A DNA stretch of 38,290 bases, taken from contig JAAUPI010000020.1 of NCBI GenBank assembly GCA_012035135.1, forward strand, positions 1-38,290. The letters run 5' to 3'. Of the stretch, positions 16,440-25,547 are shown piece after piece (position 1 is the first letter of the stretch; every line of letters starts with the position of its first letter). This stretch comes from Microcoleus sp. CSU_2_2 (GTDB taxonomy: Bacteria > Cyanobacteriota > Cyanobacteriia > Cyanobacteriales > Microcoleaceae). The position numbers and the translations under genes are program-made. The notes below the pieces were generated by a model that did no database searches, was not told where the DNA came from, and was given only the letters and a program-made list of their open reading frames with translations.

Positions 16440-17368
16440 TGAAAAAATTATCTCCCTCACTAGTGGCAGTGAAAAAGCTGGTATCCACAGTTCCCCGTTC
16501 CAATTTTTGCGATCGCGATTTAGAAAAAGTAGCGCGACTGATTTTAGAATTAGGAGGATTGATTAATCCGATCATTCTCCGTCGCAACGGTATGGATGCC
16601 TACGAGATAGTAGACGGAGACTTTGAATACTATGCTGCTGCAAAAGCCAGGGAAATAAACCCTTTAAAAGGTGAAACAATCGGAGCATTTATTCTTGAAC
16701 CAGAAAATGAAAAACTTTTATTAGAACAAGTTAAAGCACTGAGAAAATCAGTAATAACTGAGAATTTAGTTGAAAACTCAGAAACCGATTTTTTTGAGGA
16801 AAATACTTCGTCGCCACCCGCAGATTCAATCAAAAACCCGGTTTCTTTGGTTGAAGTCGGTAATTCCTGTGAAAATGAAACTCCTCAACCATCATCTAGT
16901 TTAGAACAGCGGCTGACAAATATTGAAGCCCGGTTAGAAAACCAAATTAATGAATTAAAAGCCGATTACACCAGTGAAAAACAGGTGTTACTCCAGAGGA
17001 TACAAGAAGTTGAAAACTCAATTTCACAGCAACTACCTCTGTTAATTGAATCCCAGTTGGCAAACAGAATTAATGAATTAAGATCGGAGTCTCCCTCAGA
17101 AAAACAGGCTTTGGTAGAGGCGAACCAAAAAGTTGAAAGCGTAACTTCCGAACCAATGTCGTTGTTGTCAGCACTCAATACTCTCGATAAATTTAAACTG
17201 TCGGCAAATTTGAAAGATGCTGGGCTGAAGCCTCAAATAATCCAAATAATACTTAAAGAGCGAGATGTGCGGCCATTTGTGTCATTTGCTAATGTGGTAG
17301 AACGCATTAAAGGGTTAACCGACAAAACAATGATTAAAATAATTGACAATTGGCAAAAATACTCATAA
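16439..17368 (+). CDS. ParB-like protein with coiled coil and C-terminal helix-hairpin-helix-like domain
   Basis: The protein has 309 residues. The N-terminal part (about 1-100) resembles a ParB/sulfiredoxin-fold domain (LELGGLINPIILRRNG, YEIVDGDFEYYAAAKAREIN). A variable linker and a coiled coil (LEQRLTNIEARLENQINELK and on) follow. The last ~65 residues (LNTLDKFKLSANLKDAGLKP through FVSFANVVERIKGLTDKTMI) look like a helix-hairpin-helix DNA-binding unit. The ATG overlaps the ParA stop (TAATG), so translation is coupled, and ParA and this protein probably act together. The canonical ParB arginine motif for CTP binding is not evident. The linker contains a copy of the AACCCGGTTTCTTT repeat. 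Confidence 0.75.
   Translation: MKKLSPSLVAVKKLVSTVPRSNFCDRDLEKVARLILELGGLINPIILRRNGMDAYEIVDGDFEYYAAAKAREINPLKGETIGAFILEPENEKLLLEQVKALRKSVITENLVENSETDFFEENTSSPPADSIKNPVSLVEVGNSCENETPQPSSSLEQRLTNIEARLENQINELKADYTSEKQVLLQRIQEVENSISQQLPLLIESQLANRINELRSESPSEKQALVEANQKVESVTSEPMSLLSALNTLDKFKLSANLKDAGLKPQIIQIILKERDVRPFVSFANVVERIKGLTDKTMIKIIDNWQKYS
16833..16848 (+). repeat. Interspersed AAACCCGGTTTCTTT repeat inside a coding region
   Basis: AAAACCCGGTTTCTTT matches the intergenic copies at 8587-8680. Here it is translated as part of KNPVSL in the disordered linker of the ParB-like protein and keeps the frame open. Confidence 0.55.
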
Positions 17369-17562
17369 ATCCCAACTCCCGCCTCCACTCGCAACGTTAA
17401 CCCAGTCAGGCTCGACGTTAAAAAAAGTAAAGATCGGTAAAGCAATGTATAACTTGTGTTCCCCAGCCAGTTAAACTCATCACAGTCGGTTATTTTAGAG
17501 CTTGCCGTAACTTTAATAGCTAAAACACCTGATTTTAATGACAAAAGGGGACTTGTAAGAAG

Positions 17563-18642
17563 ATGGATCGATCGTCCGATCGCAACCGAATAGTTGAATA
17601 TTTGCGGATTAAGCCAATTAGTCACAGTCAAATTTACACTTCCCAAATTGCGGTGCCAGAGGCTCAAGGGGGGGAAATCCCTCATGATCGCCGTGAAGCT
17701 CTCAGGAGAAGTCTGATCGAGCAAGGCAGCAACTTGATTCCTTTAATTGTACGCCGCACAGAAGCTTACAGCAACGAAGAAGAATATGAAGTTGTCTGTG
17801 GCGCTGATTGGTGTATCGTTGCCAAAGAGCTTGGCATCGAGCAAATGTGGGCTTGGGTATTTGAAATGACCGACGAGGAAGTAGCTGTTACTCAAGCAGA
17901 AATGGCACAGTTAGCTCCCCAATCGGCTATAAAAACTGCACAAATTGAAACTCTCCTGCAACAACTTGAGGTATCGTTTCAGCAAAAAGTAGATAGTCTG
18001 ACAAAAAAGATAGAGCAATCTGTTAATAAAAATGAAGACTTTCTCAAAAAACAAGTAAAAGCTATAGCCGATCGCAATCTCGATTCTGACTCCATAGAAC
18101 AGATTAAAAATCTGGTCGAAAATCTAGAAAAAACATTTCACGAAAAGGTAGATAAATTGGCTAAAAAAATTGAACAATCTGGCAAAAATGCTCCCTGTGC
18201 ATCCTCGGTTATTTCTGAGGTAAATATTGAAAGTGCATTAAAACAGTTGGAAGAACTAGATAAACAGTTGTCAAGAAAATTAGAAAGAACTGCGCAAGCA
18301 ATTAATCAATTCGTTTCTGATGCACTCCAAGATGTAGAAGACGATCTAAAAAATCAAATCGGAGTTCTCCGTAGCCAACTTAGAGCGACCGATAATCACA
18401 CAAAAATACAGGCAGAATTACAGCCAAAAGCGCAGCCAAAAGCGCAGCCAAAAGCGCAGCCAAAAGCGCAGCCAAAGGTACAATTGCCACAGTTATCGGA
18501 GGTTGAATCATCGCAGGAAGACTATGATAGTTTTTCACTCAGGAAGCTTAAGGCGATCGGCAAAGAACGGAAAGTGCGCGGTTATGCACGCATGAAAAGA
18601 CCAGAAATTCTGGCAGCCCTCAAGAAAAATGATGATAAATAA
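17563..18642 (+). CDS. Second ParB-like coiled-coil protein with SAP/Rho-N-like C-terminus
   Basis: The protein has 359 residues. Residues 20-110 form another ParB-like domain (REALRRSLIEQGSNLIPLIV, EYEVVCGADWCIVAKELGIE, WAWVFEMTDEEV). A long coiled coil follows, containing an internal duplication (FQQKVDSLTKKIEQS and FHEKVDKLAKKIEQS), then a QPKA tandem tract (287-306). The C-terminal ~40 residues (SLRKLKAIGKERKVRGYARM then KRPEILAAL) have the form of a SAP/Rho-N helix-turn-helix that binds nucleic acids. It lies 194 bp after the first ParB-like gene on the same strand. Same design, different DNA-binding tail: probably a diverged duplicate serving the same ParA. Confidence 0.75.
   Translation: MDRSSDRNRIVEYLRIKPISHSQIYTSQIAVPEAQGGEIPHDRREALRRSLIEQGSNLIPLIVRRTEAYSNEEEYEVVCGADWCIVAKELGIEQMWAWVFEMTDEEVAVTQAEMAQLAPQSAIKTAQIETLLQQLEVSFQQKVDSLTKKIEQSVNKNEDFLKKQVKAIADRNLDSDSIEQIKNLVENLEKTFHEKVDKLAKKIEQSGKNAPCASSVISEVNIESALKQLEELDKQLSRKLERTAQAINQFVSDALQDVEDDLKNQIGVLRSQLRATDNHTKIQAELQPKAQPKAQPKAQPKAQPKVQLPQLSEVESSQEDYDSFSLRKLKAIGKERKVRGYARMKRPEILAALKKNDDK
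18421..18480 (+). repeat. Five tandem 12-bp units encoding (QPKA)n
   Basis: Four exact CAGCCAAAAGCG units and a fifth variant CAGCCAAAGGTA encode QPKA x4 and QPKV. Copy number is likely to vary between strains by slippage. The tract forms a basic Pro-rich hinge between the coiled coil and the C-terminal domain. Confidence 0.9.
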
Positions 18643-18773
18643 AGTCGAGAAAATAACAGATATCTGACTTCTTGAAGAAATTGGGTATCTACAACAATAG
18701 TATTGTACGTTTGGAAATTGAAAAATTGCTTGCTAAAATAGAGATACCACATCTGACACCCAATCAAGCAGCC

Positions 18774-19559
18774 ATGTCCGTTACCGCAGAATTAAATACT
18801 TCCCAAGATATCCCGCAACGTGTTATCTTTCCCACTGGCGATTTATATAGTGATGAACCTCCCTTGGAAACTGAACTGCATCTACGACAAATCATCTTAC
18901 TTCTCCAATGTCTAGATTGGCTGTGGCGAGATAGAAATGACTTCTATGTGGCCGGTAATCTCACGATTTATTACAGTCAGAATCAACGTAAATCAGAAGA
19001 CTTTCGAGGACCAGACTTTTTTGTGGTACTGGGAACCGATCGCAAACGGAGGAAAAGTTGGGTAGTTTGGGAAGAAGAGGGAAAGTATCCGAATGCGATC
19101 GTCGAAATTCTGTCGCCGAAAACGGCTAATACCGATCGCGAATTGAAAAAACAAATCTATCAAGATACATTTCGGACTCATGATTACTTTTGGTTCGATC
19201 CGTATACTTTAGAGTTCGCTGGATTTCATTTGGTGGATGGCGAATATCAGCCACTACCAGAGAATTCTCAAGGGCATTTGTGGAGTCAGCAGCTTAATTT
19301 GTTTCTGGGACTTCATCAGGGACAATTACGATTTTTTACGGCTGCTGGAGAGTTGGTTCCTACTCCAGAAGAATCGGCAGATTCCGAACGTCAGCAAAAA
19401 GAATTAGCTCAACAACGAGCCGATTCCGAACGTCAGCAAAAAGAATTAGCTCAACAACAAGCCGATTCCGAACGTCAGCAAAAAGAATTAGCTCAACAAC
19501 GAGCAGAACTCTTGGCTGCTAAACTACGAGAATTAAATATTGACTCCGATCCAATTTAG
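18774..19559 (+). CDS. Uma2-family (DUF820) PD-(D/E)XK nuclease-like protein with coiled-coil tail
   Basis: Uma2 proteins are very abundant in cyanobacteria, have a restriction-endonuclease fold and no settled role. Visible signs are FRGPDFFVVLG (metal Asp), AIVEILSPKT (Glu and Lys of the E-x-K equivalent), YFWFDPYTLEFAGFHL, and LGLHQGQLRFF at the end of the domain. Three exact-length 14-residue repeats follow (ADSERQQKELAQQR), a short charged coiled coil typical of this family. The frame opens at 18672, but the ATG at 18774 (MSVTAELNTS) gives the normal 261 residues. It lies 131 bp after the ParB-like gene on the same strand; a functional link to the ParA module is possible but unproven. Confidence 0.85.
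   Translation: MSVTAELNTSQDIPQRVIFPTGDLYSDEPPLETELHLRQIILLLQCLDWLWRDRNDFYVAGNLTIYYSQNQRKSEDFRGPDFFVVLGTDRKRRKSWVVWEEEGKYPNAIVEILSPKTANTDRELKKQIYQDTFRTHDYFWFDPYTLEFAGFHLVDGEYQPLPENSQGHLWSQQLNLFLGLHQGQLRFFTAAGELVPTPEESADSERQQKELAQQRADSERQQKELAQQQADSERQQKELAQQRAELLAAKLRELNIDSDPI
19377..19502 (+). repeat. Three tandem 42-bp coding repeats
   Basis: Units at 19377-19418, 19419-19460 and 19461-19502 each encode ADSERQQKELAQQ(R/Q) and differ at only a few bases, which indicates recent tandem duplication in the coiled-coil tail of the Uma2 protein. Confidence 0.9.
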
Positions 19560-19656
19560 CGATCGCCATGATGACGATCCATTCATACCTAGTTTTAGGG
19601 GGTTTTATAAGGGTAATCGACCGGACATGATATAACTAATAACTAACGACTAATAA

Positions 19657-22359
19657 CTACCACTGTGGCCGAGAAGCCATCAAAGCAGTAGCCTCATCGC
19701 TCGGTAAAGGCTTAGCAAAAAAATAACCCTGACCGTATTCACAACCGATCGCCCTTAGCCTAGCCAACTGCGCCGCCGTCTCCACACCCTCGGCAATCAC
19801 ATCCATACCCAAAGCATGAGCCAGCGTCACGATCGTCCGCACGATCGCCACATTTTCTCCCTCACTTTCGAGTTCCATTCGCCCCACAAACGACTTATCA
19901 ACCTTCAAAGTGTCCGTAGGAAACCGGCTCAAATAACTCAACGACGAATAACCAGTGCCAAAATCATCAATTCCTAACTTGACATTCAACGCCTTCATAT
20001 GCTTTAAAACCTCGATCGCTGACTCCACATCATCCATTACCACACTCTCAGTAATCTCCAACTTCAAATTTTGGGCATTCAAACCCGTTGTCTCCAAAAT
20101 CTCTTTAATTCGCGCTACCAAATCCGGCTGAGCAAACTGTTTCCCAGATAGATTTACGCTCATAATCAAAGGCCGATCGAAATCAAACATTTTCTCCCAA
20201 AACCGCAACTGACGGCAAGCCTTCTCTAGCACCCACTCCCCAAGTGGCACAATTGCCCCCGTTTCCTCAGCCACCGGAATAAACTTGATCGGCGACACCA
20301 AACCCCGCAGCGGGTGTTGCCAACGCACCAAAGCCTCAAACCCAATAATTTTCCCAGTTGCCAAACAGACAAAAGGCTGGTAGTGCAACAAAAATTCTCG
20401 ACGTTTCAAGGCCATCCGCAAATCAGTTTCCAACTGCAACCTCTCCACCGCCAAATCGTGCATCGAAGCATTAAACACCTGATACCGTCCCGTTCCCAAA
20501 GCCTTCGCCCGGTACATTGCCGTGTGGGCATCCCGCAGCAAATGTTCCGGCTGTTCCCTGACACTCGCCGTCGCTGGTTCCCCTCCCACCGCAATCCCGA
20601 TGCTAGCGGTGACAAACACTTCCCGTCCTTTCAACTCAAAAGGTACAACTAATGCTTGGTTAATACGATCGGCCAAATCCACCGCACTCCCAACATCAAC
20701 ATTCCTCGCCAAAATCGCAAAATCGTCACCGCCCACCCGCGCCACTGTATCCGCATGGCTAAGACTTACCCTCAACCGCTGCACGATCGACATCAGCAGT
20801 TCATCCCCCGCCAAATGACCCAAAGAATCATTAATTACCTTAAACCTGTCCAAATCCAAAAACAGCACCGCGAACAAATAGCTGCTGTGGTCCTTCCTAT
20901 GGGCGATCGCCCGCCCCACCGAGTCTACAAACGAATCCCGGTTCGGCAAACCTGTCAGAGAGTCGTGAAAAGCATCGTAAAGCTTTCTATAAGCACTGAC
21001 ACCAACACCAGTCACCACCAACCCCAAAGCCGGCGACACCAGTGGCACCCACCCTCCCAAAGTAAAAATGCCAAAACTCATCCCCAACAGCCCAATAAAT
21101 GCAGCACTCACAAACAATCCTGCCCGCCCAGGATGCTGAATTCGCCAAGCTACCGCCCCGCCAAACACTGCCCAAGCAGCATTCCACAAAATGTCCGCCC
21201 ATTCGGGCCACAGCCAAAACAACGATCGCCCTTCCAAAACCGCACTCAAAATTTGGCTGAGCATTTGCGCGTGCAGCAGTACCCCCGGCATTTTCGGACT
21301 TTGGCTTTTCATGGGGCTGTAGGGCGTCAGAAACACATCTCTGGTACTTGGTGCAGTCGTCCCGATCAGTACAATCTTGTCCTTTACCCAGCTTGGGTCA
21401 ATTTCCCCATTTAATACTTGCCTGATACTGACTTGTCGCGCCACCTGTTTAGCAGAACGGTATTTGAGCAGAATTTGGTAGCCTCTGGCATCAATATTTG
21501 CATAGCCACCACTGTTAGACTTTAAGGGCACAAATTCTGTTTTGCCCCAGTTGATTTGGTTGCGATTGACAGAGCTATTTTTTAGTTGCTCCCTGTCTTT
21601 GAGATACAGCTTGGCCAGTTGCAAAGAAAACGAGAAAACAGTAGTCTTGTCCGATTTCCAGACAGAGAGCAAATTGCGACGCACCACACCGTCGGCGTCA
21701 AGCAGGAAATCGTTAAAACCAACCCGATCGGGCGGCATCCCCGGTGGCGCCGGCACTCCCGGACTTTCAGAATCGCTCAATTTGGAGATCGCCACCACAT
21801 TCGGCGCTTTGATCCCGGCCAGCAATTCCTGGTATCCCGGTTCAGTCGGCAAATCCCGGTACAAGTCCAAACCGATCGCCTTTGGCCGATTCTTTTGCAG
21901 TTTTGTCAAGGTTTGAGCAATCGCTTCATCGGAAATCGGAAACCTGCCCAAAGCTTGAATATCTTCCTCGGAAATTCCCACGATCAGCAGTCGCGGATCG
22001 GGGCCGCGATCGGCCTGCCACCGCACTAGCTGGTCAAAACTAGCCAACTCCCAGCTTTGCAGCCCTCCTAACCGCCGAATTCCCATATTCAGCAGCGTTA
22101 CAGTCGATGCCGCCAGCAAGACAGGCAAAACTCTCACAGGTCGGCCTTTGTAGCAAAAAAGGTCGAGGCGAGTTGCGACAGACAGCACAGATCGAAGATT
22201 GTCAGAGAATTTGGCAGTCATTCGCAAAAATAGATCGGTGCAAATTCGCTTGGCGAAGTCTGTTCCCACAGAATTGAGCTTATGATGAGATTTAAGTGTA
22301 ATTCTTTCAGAAGTTGTGCGAAAACCGAGTTTATTAAAGCTAATTGCTTGATTTAACAA
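19657..22359 (-). CDS. CHASE2-GGDEF-EAL cyclic-di-GMP signalling protein
   Basis: This inner-membrane protein senses an extracytoplasmic signal and makes or breaks c-di-GMP. The order is an N-terminal membrane helix (VLPVLLAASTVTLLNMGI), CHASE2 sensor (WELASFDQLVRWQADRGPDP through VKDKIVLIGTTAPSTRD), three membrane helices, GGDEF, EAL. The GGDEF signature reads GGDDF and the product-inhibition RxxD is not present (SHAD), so cyclase activity may be weak. The EAL part looks active: FEALVRWQHP, MSVNLSGKQF, LEITESVV, IDDFGTGYSSLSYL, VDKSFV, IAEGVET, GQGYFFAKPL. Net phosphodiesterase is my guess. The 900-residue frame starts at ATG 22359; a start at 22221 (MTAKFSDNLRS) would remove an unusual basic leader. 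Divergent from dapB. Confidence 0.93.
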   Translation of the reverse strand: MLNQAISFNKLGFRTTSERITLKSHHKLNSVGTDFAKRICTDLFLRMTAKFSDNLRSVLSVATRLDLFCYKGRPVRVLPVLLAASTVTLLNMGIRRLGGLQSWELASFDQLVRWQADRGPDPRLLIVGISEEDIQALGRFPISDEAIAQTLTKLQKNRPKAIGLDLYRDLPTEPGYQELLAGIKAPNVVAISKLSDSESPGVPAPPGMPPDRVGFNDFLLDADGVVRRNLLSVWKSDKTTVFSFSLQLAKLYLKDREQLKNSSVNRNQINWGKTEFVPLKSNSGGYANIDARGYQILLKYRSAKQVARQVSIRQVLNGEIDPSWVKDKIVLIGTTAPSTRDVFLTPYSPMKSQSPKMPGVLLHAQMLSQILSAVLEGRSLFWLWPEWADILWNAAWAVFGGAVAWRIQHPGRAGLFVSAAFIGLLGMSFGIFTLGGWVPLVSPALGLVVTGVGVSAYRKLYDAFHDSLTGLPNRDSFVDSVGRAIAHRKDHSSYLFAVLFLDLDRFKVINDSLGHLAGDELLMSIVQRLRVSLSHADTVARVGGDDFAILARNVDVGSAVDLADRINQALVVPFELKGREVFVTASIGIAVGGEPATASVREQPEHLLRDAHTAMYRAKALGTGRYQVFNASMHDLAVERLQLETDLRMALKRREFLLHYQPFVCLATGKIIGFEALVRWQHPLRGLVSPIKFIPVAEETGAIVPLGEWVLEKACRQLRFWEKMFDFDRPLIMSVNLSGKQFAQPDLVARIKEILETTGLNAQNLKLEITESVVMDDVESAIEVLKHMKALNVKLGIDDFGTGYSSLSYLSRFPTDTLKVDKSFVGRMELESEGENVAIVRTIVTLAHALGMDVIAEGVETAAQLARLRAIGCEYGQGYFFAKPLPSDEATALMASRPQW

Positions 22360-22488
22360 AGTTTTTGCGGAGTCAGAAACCAGATTTACCAGGATTTGCG
22401 GGCAACTACTGTCTTTGATTCCTCTATTCCCGAAATTTCAACGAGCGTTAAAATTTAGTCGATCGAGTTTAAGGATATTTTTCAAATT

Positions 22489-23316
22489 ATGGCAAATCAA
22501 CTTCCAATTCCGGTGATTGTGAACGGTGCTGGTGGCAAAATGGGTCGCGAAGTAATTAAGGCGGTGGCAAATGCTAATGACCTAACCTTATTCGGGGCTG
22601 TAGACCGCTCTCCGGAGTGCCTGAACGCCGATGCGGGAGAATTAGCCGGATGTGGCACTCTGGAAGTTCCAGTTACCGACGATTTGCAGGGGATGCTGGT
22701 GTTGGCCTCTCAAGAAAAGCAGTCCGGCGTGATGGTAGATTTTACGCACCCCAAGTCAGTTTATGAAAACGTGCGATCGGCGATCGCTTACGGCATCCGT
22801 CCCGTAGTCGGCACTACTGGCTTGAGTACCGAACAAATTCAAGACTTAGCTGAATTTGCCGATAAAGCGACTATTGGTTGTCTAATTATACCCAATTTTT
22901 CGATCGGTATGGTTTTGCTCCAGCAGGCGGCGGTAACGGCTTCTCAGTATTTTGAACACGTAGAAATTATCGAGCTGCACCACAATCAAAAAGCCGACGC
23001 TCCCAGTGGCACGGCAATTCAAACTGCTCAAATGCTAGCAGAAATGGGAAAAACCTTCAATCCACCGGAGGTTGAGGAAACCGAAAAGTTACAGGGAGCT
23101 AGAGGCTCTTTGGCCGATGAAGGAATTCGGATTCACAGCATCCGTTTGCCCGGTTTAATTGCTCATCAAGAGGTAATTTTTGGAGGTCCAGGTCAAGTTT
23201 ATACTTTGCGCCACGACACGAGCGATCGCGCTTGTTATATGCCCGGAGTTTTGCTATCTATACGCAAAGTGCTCGAATTGCGATCGCTCGTTTACGGCTT
23301 GGAAAAAATATTGTAG
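22489..23316 (+). CDS. dapB: 4-hydroxy-tetrahydrodipicolinate reductase
   Basis: DapB reduces 4-hydroxy-tetrahydrodipicolinate to tetrahydrodipicolinate with NAD(P)H on the way to diaminopimelate and lysine (cytosol). The N-terminal Rossmann motif is [33 protein letters not shown] and [12 protein letters not shown] bind cofactor; the family signature [15 protein letters not shown] holds the catalytic His and Lys. At 275 residues the length is normal. The ATG at 22489 is preceded by AAGGA. Monocistronic by position; its pathway partners dapA and asd are 9-11 kb away on the other strand. Confidence 0.96.
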   Translation: MANQLPIPVIVNGAGGKMGREVIKAVANANDLTLFGAVDRSPECLNADAGELAGCGTLEVPVTDDLQGMLVLASQEKQSGVMVDFTHPKSVYENVRSAIAYGIRPVVGTTGLSTEQIQDLAEFADKATIGCLIIPNFSIGMVLLQQAAVTASQYFEHVEIIELHHNQKADAPSGTAIQTAQMLAEMGKTFNPPEVEETEKLQGARGSLADEGIRIHSIRLPGLIAHQEVIFGGPGQVYTLRHDTSDRACYMPGVLLSIRKVLELRSLVYGLEKIL

Positions 23317-23521
23317 GTAAGCGGTAATTGGTAAGTGGTAATTGGGCATTGGGCATTGGTAATTGGTAATGGGTAATTGATAATTGGTCATTGGGTATTG
23401 GTCATTATAACTAACTAATAACTCATAACTCATAACTCATAACTCATAACTAATTCCCATTCCCCATTCACCATTCCCCATTCCCCATTCCCCATTCTTC
23501 ATTCCCATTCCCATTCCCATT
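23317..23521. repeat. Low-complexity heptamer-type repeats able to form a long imperfect hairpin
   Basis: Blocks of GGTAATT/GGGCATT units (23326-23404), TAACTCA heptamers (about 23405-23450) and CCATTCC/CCCATTC units (23455-23520) occupy the whole gap. The first and last blocks are roughly complementary (TGGTAATGGG against CCCATTCACC-like units). This resembles the short tandemly repeated sequences of filamentous cyanobacteria. No gene is seen. Confidence 0.75.
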
Positions 23522-24235
23522 ATGCTAATTCCCTTAACTCGCGAAACATTTCAAGAACTCATTCCTGCCGTTGCCACGGGAGCTCAATACAAATATATCT
23601 GGGGAAAACCACCCGATTTTTTGAGAAGAATGTTAATCTCAGCGGTTATCGTAGTTCTCCTGCTTGTAATCTACAACTTCGCTGGCTCTGATGTCGGGCC
23701 ACTAGTTTTAATTACCGGATTAATCGCAGGTTTGTACTGGCTGTGGGGTCCGATTTTGTGGGCGAGTTTGCGGAATGCAGAATGTCGTAAATATCAATAC
23801 TGCGGTTTTTGGCAAGGACGAGTTTTGGATGTTTACATCACAGATGAAGTCACAAGTCAAGAGGAAACTGTCAACCAAAAAGGACAACTCGTAATTGTAG
23901 ATAATTTAGAGCCACGAATTAATTTAGAAGTCGGTGACAAAACGGGGTTTACGACTACACTCCGAGCTCCATTGCAGAAAAATCACCAAGGAATTGCCCC
24001 CGGTCAAGCTGCTTTAATGTTAATCATGTCGAATCAAGAAGATTTGGGCAGAATTGCCAAAGTTTCAGATATTTACATTCCCAGCCGCGACGTGTGGGTG
24101 AGCGACTATCCTTATTTGCGCAGGGATTTGTTTGTCGAGATGAGCCTTCAGATTAAAAAAGGTAGGCAAAAAAAAGGGCGCGATCGAGATCCTGAAAGTA
24201 GAGAACCAAAAAGGCGATCGTCCGCTGATTATTAA
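23522..24235 (+). CDS. Two-helix membrane protein conserved in cyanobacteria, function unknown
   Basis: The protein has 237 residues. Residues about 37-58 (MLISAVIVVLLLVIYNFAG) and 62-84 (GPLVLITGLIAGLYWLWGPIL) form two membrane helices, followed by a soluble domain of mostly beta character (YCGFWQGRVLDVYITDEV, LEPRINLEVGDKTGFTTTLR) and a very basic tail (KKGRQKKGRDRDPESREPKR). I recognise this as a cyanobacterial conserved type but know of no tested function. The ATG at 23522 follows the repeat block directly without an obvious ribosome binding site. Confidence 0.75.
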   Translation: MLIPLTRETFQELIPAVATGAQYKYIWGKPPDFLRRMLISAVIVVLLLVIYNFAGSDVGPLVLITGLIAGLYWLWGPILWASLRNAECRKYQYCGFWQGRVLDVYITDEVTSQEETVNQKGQLVIVDNLEPRINLEVGDKTGFTTTLRAPLQKNHQGIAPGQAALMLIMSNQEDLGRIAKVSDIYIPSRDVWVSDYPYLRRDLFVEMSLQIKKGRQKKGRDRDPESREPKRRSSADY

Positions 24236-24287
24236 TTTTGAAAACTACCAAAAGTATTTATAACGCAATACGGTTCACTTAACGTTC

Positions 24288-24390
24288 GTAGGGTGCGTCG
24301 CTACATACAACTCTCGGTACAGACTGAGATTAAACGAGCGACGCACCATACAATTTATAACGGGAGTGAATCACCCGGATTTGGTATTAC
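24288..24390. repeat. GTAGGGTGCGTCGC inverted repeat, copy 2, plus a lone CCGGATTTGGTATTAC arm
   Basis: CGTAGGGTGCGTCGC (24287-24301) faces GCGACGCACCATAC (24338-24351); compare copies at 11801 and 37921. Next to it CACCCGGATTTGGTATTAC (24372-24390) is one arm of the element at 398-508. The repeats sit between two convergent genes. Confidence 0.7.
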
Positions 24391-24424
24391 GTTGAATTAG
24401 GTCGATCGAACCTCAAAATTTAGC

Positions 24425-25408
24425 TCAATTTTTCAGCCAGCGGGCGGCATCTTTGGCGTGATAAGTTAAAATCAAATCCGTACCAGCACGCTTGAATCCT
24501 GTCAAAGTTTCCATCACTACTCTTTCTTCATCGATCCAACCATTGAGAGCGGCAGCTTTCACCATCGCATACTCTCCAGAAACGTTGTAAGCTGCAACTG
24601 GCAAGTTAGTTGCTTCTTTGACGCGCCAGATGATATCCATATACGCTAAAGCAGGTTTAACCATTAGCATATCAGCACCTTCGGCAATGTCGAGAGCAAT
24701 TTCTTTGAGAGCTTCACGACCGTTTCCGGGGTCCATTTGATAGGTGCGTCGATCGCCAAATTGCGGTGCAGACTCGGCTGCATCGCGGAACGGGCCATAA
24801 TAAGCTGAGGCGTATTTTGCTGCGTATGACATGATGGGAATATCTTCAAATCCAGCAGCGTCCAATCCTTCCCGAATTGCTCCCACAAAACCGTCCATCA
24901 TGCCCGAAGGCGCGATAATATCAGCACCGGCTTTAGCTTGAGCAACGGCAGTTTTTTTCAACAATTCTAACGTCGGATCGTTTAAAACGCGACCGCTTAA
25001 ATCTCCAACTTCCAAATAGCCACAGTGACCGTGATTTGTATATTCGCACAGACAAGTATCGACCATGACAATTAAATCTGGTACAGCTTCTTTGACTGCT
25101 GTAGTTGCTTTTTGGACGATGCCACAATCATGCCAAGCACCTGTCGCGTCTGTGTCTTTATCTGCGGGAATGCCAAATAAAATAATCGCGGGAATGCCGA
25201 GATCGTAGACTTCTTTTGCTTCTTCTACTATTTTGTCGATCGATAGCTGGTAAACTCCTGGCATCGATGTGACTTCTTTCGCAAAAGCTTCCCCCGGTAC
25301 GGCAAATAGGGGGTAAATTAAATCGCTGGTTGTCAAGATGTTTTCACGTACCATCCGGCGGAGTTGGGGGTGGTTGCGGAGGCGGCGGGGGCGGTGAGTT
25401 GGGAACAT
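24425..25408 (-). CDS. hemB: Porphobilinogen synthase (delta-aminolevulinate dehydratase)
   Basis: HemB condenses two 5-aminolevulinate molecules to porphobilinogen, early in haem, chlorophyll and bilin synthesis (cytosol). Schiff-base lysines are K198 ([12 protein letters not shown]) and K251 ([12 protein letters not shown]). The metal site [14 protein letters not shown] has C119, C121 and C129, the zinc type, rather than the Asp-rich magnesium type. At 327 residues the length is normal. The ATG at 25408 starts [11 protein letters not shown]. It stands alone, divergent from the DUF1517 gene. Confidence 0.96.
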   Translation of the reverse strand: MFPTHRPRRLRNHPQLRRMVRENILTTSDLIYPLFAVPGEAFAKEVTSMPGVYQLSIDKIVEEAKEVYDLGIPAIILFGIPADKDTDATGAWHDCGIVQKATTAVKEAVPDLIVMVDTCLCEYTNHGHCGYLEVGDLSGRVLNDPTLELLKKTAVAQAKAGADIIAPSGMMDGFVGAIREGLDAAGFEDIPIMSYAAKYASAYYGPFRDAAESAPQFGDRRTYQMDPGNGREALKEIALDIAEGADMLMVKPALAYMDIIWRVKEATNLPVAAYNVSGEYAMVKAAALNGWIDEERVVMETLTGFKRAGTDLILTYHAKDAARWLKN

Positions 25409-25547
25409 AATGTTTTGTTAATGGTAAATAACGTCCTGACTTTAAGGACTCGCAGCATTTCTTTAGAAGTTTAAAGCTTATTGAAAGCCGATCGCCCGTC
25501 TGTCAAGTAAAGTTCTGTAAAAGCCGCGATATCTATGGTTTGTAGTG

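Noticed and set aside
20656-21414. 252-residue plus-strand ORF
   Set aside because: It lies wholly antisense to the GGDEF and membrane part of the CHASE2 protein; its composition is that of a reverse-strand shadow.
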